Part shown: piece after piece, positions 43,242 through 54,400 of the stretch
Layout: every line of letters starts with the position of its first letter
Numbering within the stretch: position 1 is the stretch's first letter
Origin: Saccharothrix sp. HUAS TT1
Lineage (GTDB): Bacteria; Actinomycetota; Actinomycetes; Mycobacteriales; Pseudonocardiaceae
Assembly (NCBI RefSeq): GCF_040744945.1
Contig: NZ_CP160453.1
Span: 6,944,001 to 7,008,000, forward strand
Direction of reading: 5' to 3'
DNA: 64,000 nucleotides
Notes under the pieces: model-generated
What the model saw: the letters and a program-made list of their open reading frames with translations, nothing else
What the model was told of the DNA's origin: nothing
Databases searched by the model: none
Translations under genes and position numbers: made by a program

Positions 43242-46200
43242 TTGACCTCACTCGAACCGTTGTCCGTCGAACTCCTCGGCTCCGTGCGGGCGTTTCTCGG
43301 CGAGACCGAGGTGGACCTCGGCGCCGCCCGCAGGCGCGCCGTCTTCGCCGTGCTGGCGCTGCGGTCGGGGCAACCGGTCCCGGTGGACGAACTGGTCGAC
43401 GCGGTGTGGGGCGACGAGCCGCCCGCCAACGCCGGGGCCAGCGTCTACACCTACGTCTCCGGCCTGCGCAGGCAGCTCGAACCGCAGCGGTCCGCCCGCT
43501 CGGCGTCCGGGGTGCTGGTGTCGACCGGCCTCGGCTACTCGCTGCGGTTGACCGACTCCTCCTCCGACGTCGAGCTGTTCGAGGAGCGCCGCCGCCGCGC
43601 CGCCGCCGCGCCGGACGCCGAAGGCGCCCTCAAGGAGCTGGACGCGGCCCTGGCGCTGTGGCGCGGGGAGGCGCTGCGCGGGGTGCCCGGTCCGTTCGCC
43701 TCGGCCCAGCGCGCCCGGTTGGCGGAACTGCGCCTGGTGACCGCGGAGCGGCGCGCGGAAGTGCTGGTGGAGCTGGGTCGGCACGCCGAGGCCATCGGGG
43801 AGCTGACCGAGCTGACCCACCACCACCCGCTGCGCGAGGGGCTGCGCGCGCTGCTGATGACCGCCCTGCACCGGGCGGGCCGGCACGCCGAGGCGCTGGA
43901 GGTCTTCCGCGACACCCGCCGGATGCTGGTCGACCAGCTGGGCATCGAGCCCGGCGTCGAGCTGACCGGGTTGCACCAGCGGCTGCTGCACGAACTGGTC
44001 GCCCCGGCCGCTCCCCTGCGCTCGACCCTGCCCACCCGCAAGCCGCCGGCCGCGCCGACCCTGCTCAGCCGGGACCGGGAGCTGGAGGCGCTGCGCCGGG
44101 CGGTGGCCGACCTGTCCACCTCGGGGCGCGGCGGTTGCCTCTGGCTGGAGGCCGAGCCGGGGATGGGCAAGTCCGCGCTGGTGGCCGCGACGCTGGCCGA
44201 GGCCGGGCAGCGCGGGTGCGCGATCGCGTGGGGCGCCGGCGACGAGCTGAGCATGAGGTTCCCGCTGCGGGTCCTGCTGGACTGCCTGGAGATCAGCACC
44301 TCCTCGACCGACCGGCGCCGCGCCGAGGTGGCCGAGGCGCTGCTGGGCGGCTCCGACACCGAGCCGGACGCCGAGCTGGACGCCGTGGAGCGGTTGGTGG
44401 GGCTGGTCACCGAGCTGTGCGGGCGGGCTCCGCTGGTGCTCTCCGTGGACGACCTGCACTGGGCCGACGAGGTCAGCCTCCTGGTGTGGCACCGGTTGAC
44501 CCGGCTGGTGCGGCGGCTGCCGCTGCTCCTGGTCTCCGCGTGCCGCCCGGTGCCGCGCCGCGACGACGTGGAACGGGTGCGCGACGCGGTGGAGGCCGCG
44601 GGGGGCGGCGTTATCCGGCTCGACCCGCTGTCCGACGAGGTGCTGGTGGAGCTGGTCTCCCGACGCCTGGCCGCGACGCCCGCCGGTGGCCTGCGCGAGC
44701 TGGTGGAGCAGGCGGGTGGCAACCCGGCGTACGCGCTGGACGCGGTGGACGACCTGGTGCGCCGCGGCGCGGTGCGGGTCCAGGCAGGCGTCGCCGACCT
44801 GGCCGGTGCGGGCGAGGGCGGCGCCCGGTCGCCGGACGCCGCGCCGACGCGCCGGCTGGACTTCCTGTCCGCCGCGACCGTCGAGGTGCTGTGCGCCGGT
44901 TCCCTGTTCGGCATGGAGTTCGCCATCGGCGACGTGGCGGTCGTGCTCGGCCGCCCGCCGTCCGAGCTGGTCGTGCCCGTGCAGGAGGCGATGACCGCCG
45001 GCGTGCTGGTCGAGGCGGACGCCGAGTTCGCGTTCCGCCAACCGCTGGTCCGGCACGCGCTGTACGAGGGGGTGCTGCCCCCGGTGCGCGCCGCGCTGCA
45101 CCGGCAGGCCGCCGAGGTGCTGGCCTCGGCGGGCGCGCCGGCCGCGCGGGTGGCCCGCCAGCTCGTCGCGATGCCGTCGCTGGACGCCTGGAGCGCGGGG
45201 TGGGTCGCGGACAACGTGCGCGAGGTGATGCTCGCCGACCAGGACCTGGCGGCCCGGCTGCTCGGGTCGGTCTCCGGGCAGCCCTCGCTGAACGACGCGC
45301 AGCGCGACCGGTTGACGTCGTGGATGGCGTGGTTGAAGTTCTGGCAGGGCAAGCGGCCGGAGAGCGAGGCGCGGGCCGTGCTGGCGCGCACCCGCGACCC
45401 GCACCTGGCCGCCGAGATGCGGTGCGTGCTGGCCATGCTGCACTCCGGCGAGGGCCGCGTGGACATGGCGGTGGAGACCCTGCGGGTCGCGGTGGAGGAC
45501 GAGGCGACGCCGGAGCCGTGCCGGACCAGGCAGGAGGCGCTGCTGGCGGACATCCACCGCGCCGGGCGCACCGACCTGGAGGCGGCCGAGCGGTCCGCGC
45601 ACAACGCGATCAGCAGGGCGGAGCAGGCGGCCGACGGGTTCGCCATCAGCCACGCCCTGCGCGTGCTGTGGCAGATCAGCACGGTGCGCCGCGACCACGC
45701 CGAGGCGCTGGACCGGGTGGACCTGGCGCTGACGATGATCGGCGACCCGCAGGACGTGCACGAGCTGCGGCCGGTGCTGCTGGAGAACCGGTCGGCCACG
45801 TTGCAGAACCTGGACCGCCTGGAGGAGGCGGGGCAGGCGCTGCGCGCGGCGCGGGCCCGCGTCCGCAAGGGCCCCAGCGTCGCCTACCTGCGGGCCTACA
45901 CGGCCGTCCACCAGTACTGGACCGGCCGCTGGGACGAGGCGCTCGCCGAGTTGGCCCAGGCGTCGGAGGTGGTCAACCACCACGGGATGCCCGACCACGG
46001 TCCCGCGCTGCTGGTGCCCGCCATCGTGGCGTTGATCCAGGCGCGACGGGGTCGGCTCGACGTGGCCCGGGAACGGTTGGCCCGGGTCGCCGACCACCCG
46101 ATCGCGCTGGTGGCCGACCAGGAGCACGCCGATTTCCTGTACGCCGCGCGGGCGCTGGTCGCCGAGTGCGGCGGCGCGGGCCCGGCGGAGGTGTTCGGCC

Positions 46201-46631
46201 ACCTCGAACCGCTGCTGGGCGACCTGCCCGGGCAGATGACGCCGCGGCACCCGTGGATGCCCGGCGCGGTGCGCGTGGCCGTGTCGTCGTCGGCGTGCGA
46301 CCTGGCCGAGCGGGCGTACCGGGTGAGTGCCGAGGAGGCGGCCCGGGAACGGGTGCCCGCCAGGGCGTTCGCCGCCGAGGCGCGGGCCAGGGGCCTGCTG
46401 CGCAACGACCCCGACGCGCTGCGGACCGCCGTGACGCGGTACCGGGCGGCGGGCCGGCCGGTGGAGCTGGCCGAGGCCCTGGAGGACCTGGCCGCGGTGC
46501 TGGCCGGGCGGGGTTCGGCGGACGAGGCGGCGGCCGTCCTGCGGGAGGCGTTGTCGGGGTACGCGGCCCTGGGCGCGGTGCTCGACATCCGGCGGGCCGA
46601 GGCCCGGTTGGCCGCGCACGGCGTGCGCTGA
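43242..46631 (+). CDS. SARP-family regulator with AAA/STAND ATPase and TPR-like C terminus
   Basis: 1129 aa; the frame requires TTG at 43242 as start, since LSVELLGSVRAFLGE (the OmpR-type winged helix) follows at once and an in-frame alternative is lacking. Residues 1-100 are the DNA-binding domain, 105-255 the bacterial transcriptional activation domain (ELFEERRRRA, LRALLMTALHRAGRHAEALEVF, GIEPG). Residues about 280-600 are an AAA-type ATPase (Walker A EPGMGKSAL near 303, Walker B LVLSVDDLHWADE near 398), and the rest is TPR-like. AfsR-type SARPs bind heptameric direct repeats and activate secondary metabolism. No biosynthetic cluster is visible in the window, so its targets lie elsewhere or in the neighbouring accessory genes. 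No SD before the TTG: translation may be leaderless or weak. Confidence 0.88.
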   Translation: MTSLEPLSVELLGSVRAFLGETEVDLGAARRRAVFAVLALRSGQPVPVDELVDAVWGDEPPANAGASVYTYVSGLRRQLEPQRSARSASGVLVSTGLGYSLRLTDSSSDVELFEERRRRAAAAPDAEGALKELDAALALWRGEALRGVPGPFASAQRARLAELRLVTAERRAEVLVELGRHAEAIGELTELTHHHPLREGLRALLMTALHRAGRHAEALEVFRDTRRMLVDQLGIEPGVELTGLHQRLLHELVAPAAPLRSTLPTRKPPAAPTLLSRDRELEALRRAVADLSTSGRGGCLWLEAEPGMGKSALVAATLAEAGQRGCAIAWGAGDELSMRFPLRVLLDCLEISTSSTDRRRAEVAEALLGGSDTEPDAELDAVERLVGLVTELCGRAPLVLSVDDLHWADEVSLLVWHRLTRLVRRLPLLLVSACRPVPRRDDVERVRDAVEAAGGGVIRLDPLSDEVLVELVSRRLAATPAGGLRELVEQAGGNPAYALDAVDDLVRRGAVRVQAGVADLAGAGEGGARSPDAAPTRRLDFLSAATVEVLCAGSLFGMEFAIGDVAVVLGRPPSELVVPVQEAMTAGVLVEADAEFAFRQPLVRHALYEGVLPPVRAALHRQAAEVLASAGAPAARVARQLVAMPSLDAWSAGWVADNVREVMLADQDLAARLLGSVSGQPSLNDAQRDRLTSWMAWLKFWQGKRPESEARAVLARTRDPHLAAEMRCVLAMLHSGEGRVDMAVETLRVAVEDEATPEPCRTRQEALLADIHRAGRTDLEAAERSAHNAISRAEQAADGFAISHALRVLWQISTVRRDHAEALDRVDLALTMIGDPQDVHELRPVLLENRSATLQNLDRLEEAGQALRAARARVRKGPSVAYLRAYTAVHQYWTGRWDEALAELAQASEVVNHHGMPDHGPALLVPAIVALIQARRGRLDVARERLARVADHPIALVADQEHADFLYAARALVAECGGAGPAEVFGHLEPLLGDLPGQMTPRHPWMPGAVRVAVSSSACDLAERAYRVSAEEAARERVPARAFAAEARARGLLRNDPDALRTAVTRYRAAGRPVELAEALEDLAAVLAGRGSADEAAAVLREALSGYAALGAVLDIRRAEARLAAHGVR

Positions 46632-46650
46632 GACCCGCGTTCCAGGTCCG

Positions 46651-46689
46651 TGCCCGGCGGCGGTCGGAGGGGGAGGTCGCCGCCGGGCA
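46651..46689 (+). terminator. Hairpin terminator of the SARP gene
   Basis: Perfect 12-bp inverted repeat (TGCCCGGCGGCG / CGCCGCCGGGCA) with a 15-nt loop, 20 nt after the SARP stop. Confidence 0.7.
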
Positions 46690-46798
46690 CGTTCGGGCCA
46701 TCGCGGGCGCCGGCCGGCGTGGGTTCGGGAGTCCTGCGCGGCCACTGCTGCGATGCCCGGGTCCTCGGGGGGCGGAGCGCCGGCCCCGCCGCGTGAGG

Positions 46799-47425
46799 TC
46801 AGATCAGGCCGCAGCGGACCGCGTAGGCCACGGCGTGCGGGCGGTTGCGCAGGTTGAAGCGGGTGGTGACGCCGTAGATCACGTTCTTGACGGTGCGCTC
46901 GGAGTAGGAGAGCTTGGTCGCGATCTCCGCGGTGTCCAGGCCCTCGGCCATCATGCGCAGGACCTGCTCCTCGCGCGGCGTCAGGCGCGTCCCCGAGGTG
47001 GTGCCCAGCTGCTCCAGCAGTTGGCGCTGCAACCTCTCCACGTCCTTGAGCAGCACGCCGATCAGGTTCGGCGGCATGACGCCCTCGCCGGCCGCCGCCG
47101 CCAGGACGCTGTGCTGCAGGCGCTCGGCGGTGGTCGTCGACCTGAGCAGCACCGCCACGACGCGGCACTCGACCGCGGTCAGCAGGTGCGACTCGTCCAG
47201 GTCGGTCGCCACCAGCACCACCGGGGTGCCGATCTCGGTGGCGGCGCGGCGCATGCCGCTGATCACGTCGGTGGTCAGCCGGTCGACCGCCACGACCGCC
47301 ACGTCGGCGAGGTGCCGCTGCTCGGCGGGCAGCAGCACGATCTCCGACCGGGACTCCAGTTGACCCACCAAGCCGGCCAGGCTCAACGGGTCCACCGCCT
47401 GGAGAACCACCTTGACTCTGCGCAC
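46799..47425 (-). CDS. LuxR/NarL-type response-regulator-like transcription factor
   Basis: 208 aa; GTG at 47423-47425 with GGAGG 5 nt upstream decides the start. The N-terminal 120 residues follow the receiver pattern (KVVLQAVDPLSLAGL, ADVAVVAVDRL, GTPVVLVATD), but the acceptor Asp is not in its usual place, being shifted in the VAVVAVDRL strand, so phosphorylation is doubtful. The C-terminal HTH (about 148-205) is a clear LuxR domain: LTPREEQVLRMMAEGLDTAEIA, then SERTVKNVI. No sensor kinase is adjacent. Convergent with the SARP gene. Direct repeats upstream (47477-47521) may be its own operator. Confidence 0.85.
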   Translation of the reverse strand: MRRVKVVLQAVDPLSLAGLVGQLESRSEIVLLPAEQRHLADVAVVAVDRLTTDVISGMRRAATEIGTPVVLVATDLDESHLLTAVECRVVAVLLRSTTTAERLQHSVLAAAAGEGVMPPNLIGVLLKDVERLQRQLLEQLGTTSGTRLTPREEQVLRMMAEGLDTAEIATKLSYSERTVKNVIYGVTTRFNLRNRPHAVAYAVRCGLI

Positions 47426-47476
47426 CGCCGCCTCCGAAGGACTTCCGGGTTCGTTCCGGGCCGAAGTCTGTCCGGG

Positions 47477-47521
47477 GGCCGCCACAATGCGTCTGAATTC
47501 GGTCTACAGGGCCGCCACAAT
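47477..47521 (-). promoter_or_regulatory. 12-bp direct repeat at 33-bp spacing upstream of the LuxR-type gene
   Basis: On the minus strand ATTGTGGCGGCC occurs twice (47477-47488 and 47510-47521), start-to-start 33 bp, about three helical turns. They lie 52 and 85 bp before the start codon. Same-face direct repeats fit cooperative binding by a SARP or response regulator. Confidence 0.45.
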
Positions 47522-47558
47522 CGGTGTCGACCCCTTCAGAAGTAGGCTTGACCTGCGC

Positions 47559-47570
47559 GAACGATCGTTC
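47559..47570. promoter_or_regulatory. 12-bp palindrome between the T7SS-associated and LuxR-type genes
   Basis: GAACGATCGTTC is a perfect palindrome, resembling small TetR-type operators. It lies about 135 bp upstream of the LuxR-type start. Confidence 0.35.
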
Positions 47571-47594
47571 ACCTCGGGCCGCGAGCGGCGTGGG

Positions 47595-48332
47595 TCACAC
47601 CTGGGGCGTCGTGGCGGGGCGTGCGTCGGCGACCGGCGGGGCGTCCACCGACGGGGCTTCCACCGGTGAGGCGTCCACCGAGGGCGCGTCGGCCGGCGAG
47701 GCGTCGGAGAGGGGCGCGTCGGCCGGCGAGGCGTCGACCGGGGGCACCTCCCACGGCAGCACCTCCAGCGGCCGGTCGTCGTGCAGGCTGTCGTAGGCCG
47801 CCCGCACCTCCTCCTCCGACATGACCAGGGTCCGCCGGATGAACTCCCCCGCCAACCGGACCGACGCCGGACCGCCGGGGTTGAACAGCACGTCCACCCC
47901 GTCGGCGAGCAGCTCGACCAGGTCGGTCAGGTCGACCCGCCGCCACTCCGGCGAGCTCACCCGTCCCCGGTGCCCCTCGCTCGTCGCGACCACCGTGCAC
48001 GGGACGTCGTCCGGTGAGTTCATCACCAGCGGCCGGCCGTCGCCGTTCATCGCCAGGTCGTACAGCGTGTCGCGCAACAGCATCTGGAGGTGCTCGACCT
48101 CCGCCTCGCCCCGCAGCAGCAGCCGCATCACCGCGTCCAGCGGGTCGTGCGGCGACGTCGGGTTCGACGGCACGTACGACGGGTTGGTCCGGAACCGGCC
48201 CACCTCGCCCTCCGGCGACACCGGCCACAGCCCCACCACCGCGTGCAGCGGCGGCGCTTCGTCCTGCGTCTCCGGCGCCCAGGACGGGTCCATCAGCAGG
48301 AACCAGTTCTCGGTGTCCGCATCGGTCTTCAT
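47595..48332 (-). CDS. Type VII secretion-associated (SseB-like) protein with repetitive acidic tail
   Basis: 245 aa; ATG at 48330-48332 with AGGAGG 5 nt upstream. Residues 1-185 match actinobacterial proteins annotated type VII secretion system-associated: NWFLLMDPSWAPETQDE, GLWPVSPEGEVGRFRTNPSYVPS, PLDAVMRLLLRGE, PCTVVATSEGHR, DGVDVLFNPGGPASVRL. The last 45 residues are low-complexity repeats of DASPADAP/VDAPP type. It follows the giant gene after 145 nt, on the same strand, and is probably cotranscribed. It could be a chaperone or secretion factor for the giant protein, or its immunity protein. No ESX core genes are visible here. Confidence 0.65.
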   Translation of the reverse strand: MKTDADTENWFLLMDPSWAPETQDEAPPLHAVVGLWPVSPEGEVGRFRTNPSYVPSNPTSPHDPLDAVMRLLLRGEAEVEHLQMLLRDTLYDLAMNGDGRPLVMNSPDDVPCTVVATSEGHRGRVSSPEWRRVDLTDLVELLADGVDVLFNPGGPASVRLAGEFIRRTLVMSEEEVRAAYDSLHDDRPLEVLPWEVPPVDASPADAPLSDASPADAPSVDASPVEAPSVDAPPVADARPATTPQV

Positions 48333-48477
48333 GTCTGCCTCCTGTGTCGGCGATACCGGTTCGTGATCGACCCGGACCACTCCACACACCCCGGCACCCG
48401 CGGACAAGACCGCCGGTCGGCGCGGGCATGTTGGGGCAGGGGCCCGTTCCCGAACGGCCGAACCGGGGCGGTCCCCG

Positions 48478-51400
48478 TCACGACTGGTGGCCCTGGAGGT
48501 CGGTGGACGCCCCGGGGTCGGCGTCGGACCACGTCCGCTCCGGCGGGTCCACCTCCATCTCCGAGTCGGAACCCGGGTCCGGGTCGAAGTCCGAGTCCGA
48601 GTCGGAGTCCGAGTCCGAGTCCGACTCGGGCTCGTGGGTCAGGTCGACCTCCGCCCGCCACCAGGGAACCCCGGGCGGGGCTGTGGAGGCGTCGGCGAGG
48701 GCCGGACCCACCACCTCCCCCGTGCGGGGGTTCACGCCGTAGAGCCCGGTGGCGACCGCGGTGGCGAGGTGCTCGCCGTACTCGATCCACGCCAGCCCGG
48801 TGCCGGCGGTCCGGATCAGCGCGTCGTTCACCTCGTCCGTGCCGAAGAGGTAGCGACGCTGGTCGATCGGGAGCCTCCGATCGCGGTCCAGGGCGCGGGC
48901 GACCGCGTCCCAGATCTCCTGGCTGCTCAGCGGGGCGGCGTCCGGGTCGACCGACCGCCGCGCGGCGTTCACGCGGCTGGCGAACGCGTGGGCCGCGCCT
49001 CGGCCGGTGTGCTGCGGGGCAGGCTCGCCGACGAGGGCGTCGTAGCCCTCGCCCGGGGTCAGCCGGTAGTTGCTCGACTCCCGCTCCGGCAGCGAGCCCG
49101 CGGTGTTGGCGAGCATTTCGATCAACCACAGGTTGCGCGGCTTGATCTCCGCGTCCGGGTGCTCGAAGGCCAGGCCCATGGGGGCCTCGTCGTAGTGGAC
49201 CGCGCGGGAGTGGGGCTTGTCGCGGAACAGGGCCTCGCCGGACTCGTACTCGTCCCTCAACCCCAGGAAGTGCCCGATCTCGTGCGCCAAGCCGCGCGGC
49301 GACAACGACGTCGACCACTGCAACTGGTTCGACCAGAAGCCGGGCGAGTCGACCAGCTTGACCGAGTTGTGCGCGTCCTCCGGGGAGGAGGTGAACTCCA
49401 GGGTCACGTGCAATTGGTCGCCGGACGGGAGCCGGTGGCCCCGGTTGTAGTAGTCGTCCACCCCGCGGGCCGCCCGCGCCTTCAGGTCGGCCACCCGGGC
49501 TTCCGGGACGCCGGCCGGCACGTGGAGGTGCAGCCGCACCGTGTAGTCCTGGACCCGGACGCCGTGCACCGCGAACCGGCGCCTGTCGTAGGCGATCACC
49601 TGCTTGTACGAGAGCATCCCCTCCGGGGTGCTCTTGACCATGGGGTCGTGGTGCCGCGTCGAGACCACCGAGACCGGGGCCTTCGCGCGCTCCTCGACCA
49701 GGGCCGCCTCGTCGACCCGCTGGAGCGGGCGGGACCACTCGGCGGTCCGGGCGTCGCTGTGCCGCCACGACTCGTCCTCCAGGATCGGACGGGGCTCGGC
49801 CCGCCACGGCGGCCTGGCCTTCGCCAGCCGGGCCGACGACGCGACCCGCAACTCCCGCTCGACCACCGCCGCCGCCTGCTCCGCTGCCCACAGGCGCAAC
49901 TCGACCGCCTCCCGGACATCGGCCGTCCCGGCACCCGGCAGCCGCTCCGCCGCGGCGCGGGCCGCCTTGACCTCCGCCTTGGCCTGGACCAGGGCGGCGC
50001 GGGCCGCCGCCAGCACGGCATCGGCCTCGGCTTCCGCGGTCTCGGCGTCGACTCCCCCGGCCTGGTCCCCGCCCTCGGGGTGCGGAGCGGGCGGAGGTGG
50101 CGCCACGTGGTGGTTGACGCCCCGCCACCCGCCGTCGGGCGACGGCAGCCAGCCCTCGAACCAGTGGACCTCGCGCCGCAGGCCGCCCTGGGCCAGGCCG
50201 CGGCCGAACTCCGCCGCCCCGAACGGCCAACCGCTGGTGCCCATGAACAGGAACGGTGTGCCGGAGTCGTTCCCCGCGGCGGCGCGCACCTCCGGCTTCG
50301 AGGCCAGGGAGGCGCCCAGGACGTCGGGCGGCAGCAGGTCCGGCCGCCCGTCTGCGTGGATCGCCTGGTAGCAGTCCGCCACCGGGCCGGCGAGGACCAG
50401 CAGGGGACGCCTGCCGGCGGTCCACGACCAGTTCGTGACGGTGCCGTCCGGCAGGACCAGCTCCCCCGCCAGGTCCGGCGCGGTGCGGGAAGCCCACTCC
50501 CGCAGTTCCCGCGCGAAGACCTCGTCGCCGGGCGCGCGCACCAGGAAGCCGAGCACGTCGCCGTTCGCGTCGAGCAGGCTGGTGGTGCGGTAATCCCCCG
50601 GGCGGGGCGCCGACACCAGCTCGAAGCCCGGGTCGACGTCGGTGCCCGTCCGCGCGTAGACGTCGCGGAAGTCCTCCCGCGCCCGCAGTGCCCAGGCGAA
50701 GTCCGTGCCGAGCCCGTCGGTGCCGACCGCACCCGGCGCGCCCAGCAGGACCACGGGGCGATCGGGCTCGGCCAGCAGCTCCGCCCGGAACTCCTCGCGG
50801 CTCATCACCAGCCCGACCAGGGCGGCGCCGTCGAACGCGAGCGGGTTCGCGCCGACGACGGCGATCGTGGCGTGGGACGCCGAGCCGGCCACCGACACCA
50901 CCAGCGGGAGCCGGGCGCCCCACGGACCGGCGACGCTGCCCGCCCTCAACTCGTCGATGACCATCGCGCGCGCGGCCAGGTGGTGCTGGGGCAGGACGAC
51001 CGCGGCGAAGTCGAGCACGGAGCCGAACGAGCTGTGCACCACCTGGTCGATCGAAGGGCTGCCCTGGGTGGGCGGGCCGGACGGCAACGGGACGAAGGTG
51101 GTGGCCGGCGCGGCGGTGGGCACGTGGACGTCACTCGTGGTGCTCTCACCGGACTCCGAGTCGGACTCGGGCTCGGAGGCGAACTCCGAGTCCGATTCGG
51201 ACGGGCTTTCGGTGTCCGAGAAGACTTCACCGTCGGACGAGTCGGAGAGCTGCTCGCCGGGACGCGCCACCCTGCGGTAGAAGCCGTTGTTCTCGACGGT
51301 CCGCCTGCCGTCCGGGACTTCGGTGGCCACCACCTGGTCGGCGGCCCAGACCGTCACCGGGGAGCCTTCCACCTGCTCGAACGCCTCCACCAGGTAGGAG

Positions 51401-54400
51401 GCCAACGGGTACCCGCCCTCCGCCGGGGTCTGGTTGATCAAGCAGACGGTGGCCACCTTGTGCTCACCGCGCGGGTGGGCCACCGAGCGGTAGATCCGGT
51501 TGCGCGTGAGCACCGTGGCCGCGGCCTCCGGCGGCAGCCCCAACTGGTCGCCGAACTCGTGAGGACGGCCGGTGCGCAAGCGGACGACGAGGCTGTCCGG
51601 CAGACCGTGCACGTCGACGATCCACACCTGCGGCGAGCGCTTCACCCACTTCATGGGCAGCTTCTCGTCACGTTGTTCCACACTGCCGTCGGCCGCCTGG
51701 ACGGTGACCTCCCTGACGTAGTGCTTGAAGCCGGAGGCGACCTCCCGTCGGCGACTGGCCTGCATCGTCAGCAGGTCACTCAGGTACAAGGGGAAGAACT
51801 GCCCCTCGATCCGCCCCGTGCCGGCTTCGAGCAGCGGGTAGGTCACGAAGTCGTCCACCCCCGGCTCGACCCGTTCGACCGTCCCGAAACCGCTGCCCTC
51901 CACGGCGATCCGCCCGTTGTTGAGCAGCACCAGGCGCCCGACCGGCCAGTGCGCCTGCCGCAGGTAGCCACCGGCCAGCATCCCCATGCCGAAGCCCACC
52001 GGCTCGGCCGACGCGCCGCCCAGCGCGGCGAACACGAAGTCCAGGTCCGGGAGGACGCCCGCCGCTTCCCTCAGCAGTGCGCTGTCGCGCAGGACGTCGA
52101 TCAACCCCTCCAGGGACAGGGCCACTTCCTCCCCGTCGGAACGCGTCGCCAGGTACTGCCCTCCCCACCGGGTGGCCAGGACCAACAGCGGCTGCTGGTC
52201 CGCGGACCACGGCGAGTCCTCGAACCGCTTGGTGGTCGCGTTCCAGAACCACTTCATCGTCTCGGGGGTGGCGTTGCGCGCCCACCGCCGCGCACGTTCG
52301 ACCTCGGCGTCGTCACCGGTGGACCGCACGATGAGCGCGACCGCCCGACCCTCGGAATTCTTCAGGAGCTCCAGCGCGACATCCCCGTCCCGCGGACCCG
52401 AGACGACCGTGAACACCGGATCGCCGTCCTCGTCCCGCGTCATGGCGTAGACGTCGCGGAACTCCCCCAGCTCGCGCAACGCGGAGGCGAAGTCGAACCC
52501 GAAACCACCGAAACCCACCCGGGCGCCGGTGTCCTCACCCACCAGCACCACCGGACGACCGGGTGTCGACTCCAACGACTGCTGGAAGTCCTCGTTCTCG
52601 AGGAGGGCCTGGAACGCCTCACGCCCCTCCACTTCGACCTGCCCGCCATCGGTCGTGGGCGCGATGGCGTACCCCTCCGTCGAGCGGACCGCCACGACCA
52701 GCGGCAGGTCGCCGCCCCACGGGCCGCCGGCCGTGCCGCTCGCGATGTCGTCGGCGAGGTCGGCCAAGTCCGAACCGAGGTCCACGGCTTCCGCCAACGC
52801 GAACACGTCTTCGTGCCACCGGGCCGACCCGACGTGCCCCACCACCGCCGGCCCGGCGGTGAACCAGGTGTCTCCGGACAGGATCAGCTCGGCGGGCGCT
52901 CCGACGACCTTGCCGCCACTCGTGTAGTCGTCGGAGTTGACGGATCCGGAGTACTCGAAGCAGGCCCGGATGCCGATCGCGCTCACCAGGAGGTCGAGGA
53001 GTTCCCGGTTGAGCGTGTTGTCCGGCGCGTCCATGTCGGTGATCAGCACCAGCGGCCGGCGCACCTCCGGGTCCGTCAACGCCCGCCGGAACGCGGGCGA
53101 CACCAACAGGCGCGCCATCTCACGAGCCGAGAGCAGGCGGATCGGACCACTCATCGACTGGACCACGTAGTGCTGCCCGTCGCTCTCCAAGTGCACCACG
53201 AACGGTCGAACCCGACCGGCGCCGACGCGCCCGGCCCACGGCAGCAGCTTGGTGTCCATGTCGTCGGAGGAGTCCGCGATGTCGTCGAACACCTTGGCGA
53301 GGCGCTGGTTGTGGTCGTCGACGAACCGCGCGCCCTTCCTCAAGCCGCGGTAGCGCGAGGTGTCGCTCAACAACGCCGCGCCGTGCGGGTGACCCTCCCC
53401 GTCGATCAGCTCCCGCCAGTGGACGTCGTCGATCGTCAACTCCGACACCCACTCGAACCCGGCGGAGTCGGAGTCGACCAACCCGGTGCCCAGGTCCACC
53501 TGCGGCGTGGCGTTGTTGACGGCCACGTCCCGGTAAGGACCGCCACCGCGCAGGACTCGCGCGACCTCCCGCACCACGTCGACGTGCTGCCGGTTCCCCG
53601 GAGGAAGATCGACCACGAGGCGCAGCGGCACGATGGGGCCGTGTCGGGAGATACCGGCGTCCAGCAGCTCGGCGGCGAACGACGCGCCGTCCCGCCACTG
53701 CCCGTTCGCCCACAACCACCCGTCGGACGCGCGGGTATGGGCGTAGACGTGCACCGGCGGGAAGGTCGTGGTCGTGGCGGGCATGTGGTCGTGGAGGAAC
53801 TCCCACCTGGCGACGTCCTGACCGCTCGTCCCGAACGGGAACATCATCATCGGCCCGGGATCGGCCAGGACCACCGCGTCCTGCGAGGAGGCAGGTTCCT
53901 CGTCCGGCTCCAGCACCCGGACCTCGCCCGAGCGCGACACCTGCACCCGACCGGCGAACGTCTCCACCTCGCCCACATGGCCCAAACGCCGCAGCTCATC
54001 CCGCAACGCGCTCGAATCCGTGACACCACACATCAGGAACCGCACCGGGGCATCCGGAGCGAACAACCGCATCCCCACCAACAGCCGCGCAAAAGCACGA
54101 TCGTCCATGCGCACGAACACACCGGACCTCAACGGGACCCGCACACCATCCGGACCCCGGTGCGCCACCACGCTGAAAACACCGGCATCCGCACCCGCGG
54201 CACCCGACGCGAACCCCTCCACCACCACATTGGCCTCACCGCCGAACAGGAAGCCCGCACCCACCTCACTCCCCGACCCGTCCCGCAACACCACACGCTC
54301 CACCTCCTCGGGGGAGACGACAGCACCCGGCACCGGTGGTTCACCGCCGCCGCTCGCCCGCTCGTCGGAGGCGTCGTCCGCGACCTCGCCGGGCAGCAGC

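Noticed and set aside
43248..47168. Minus-strand 1306-codon frame opposite the SARP gene
   Set aside because: The plus strand has clear SARP and ATPase motifs; the minus frame is Arg/Gln/His-rich without motifs.
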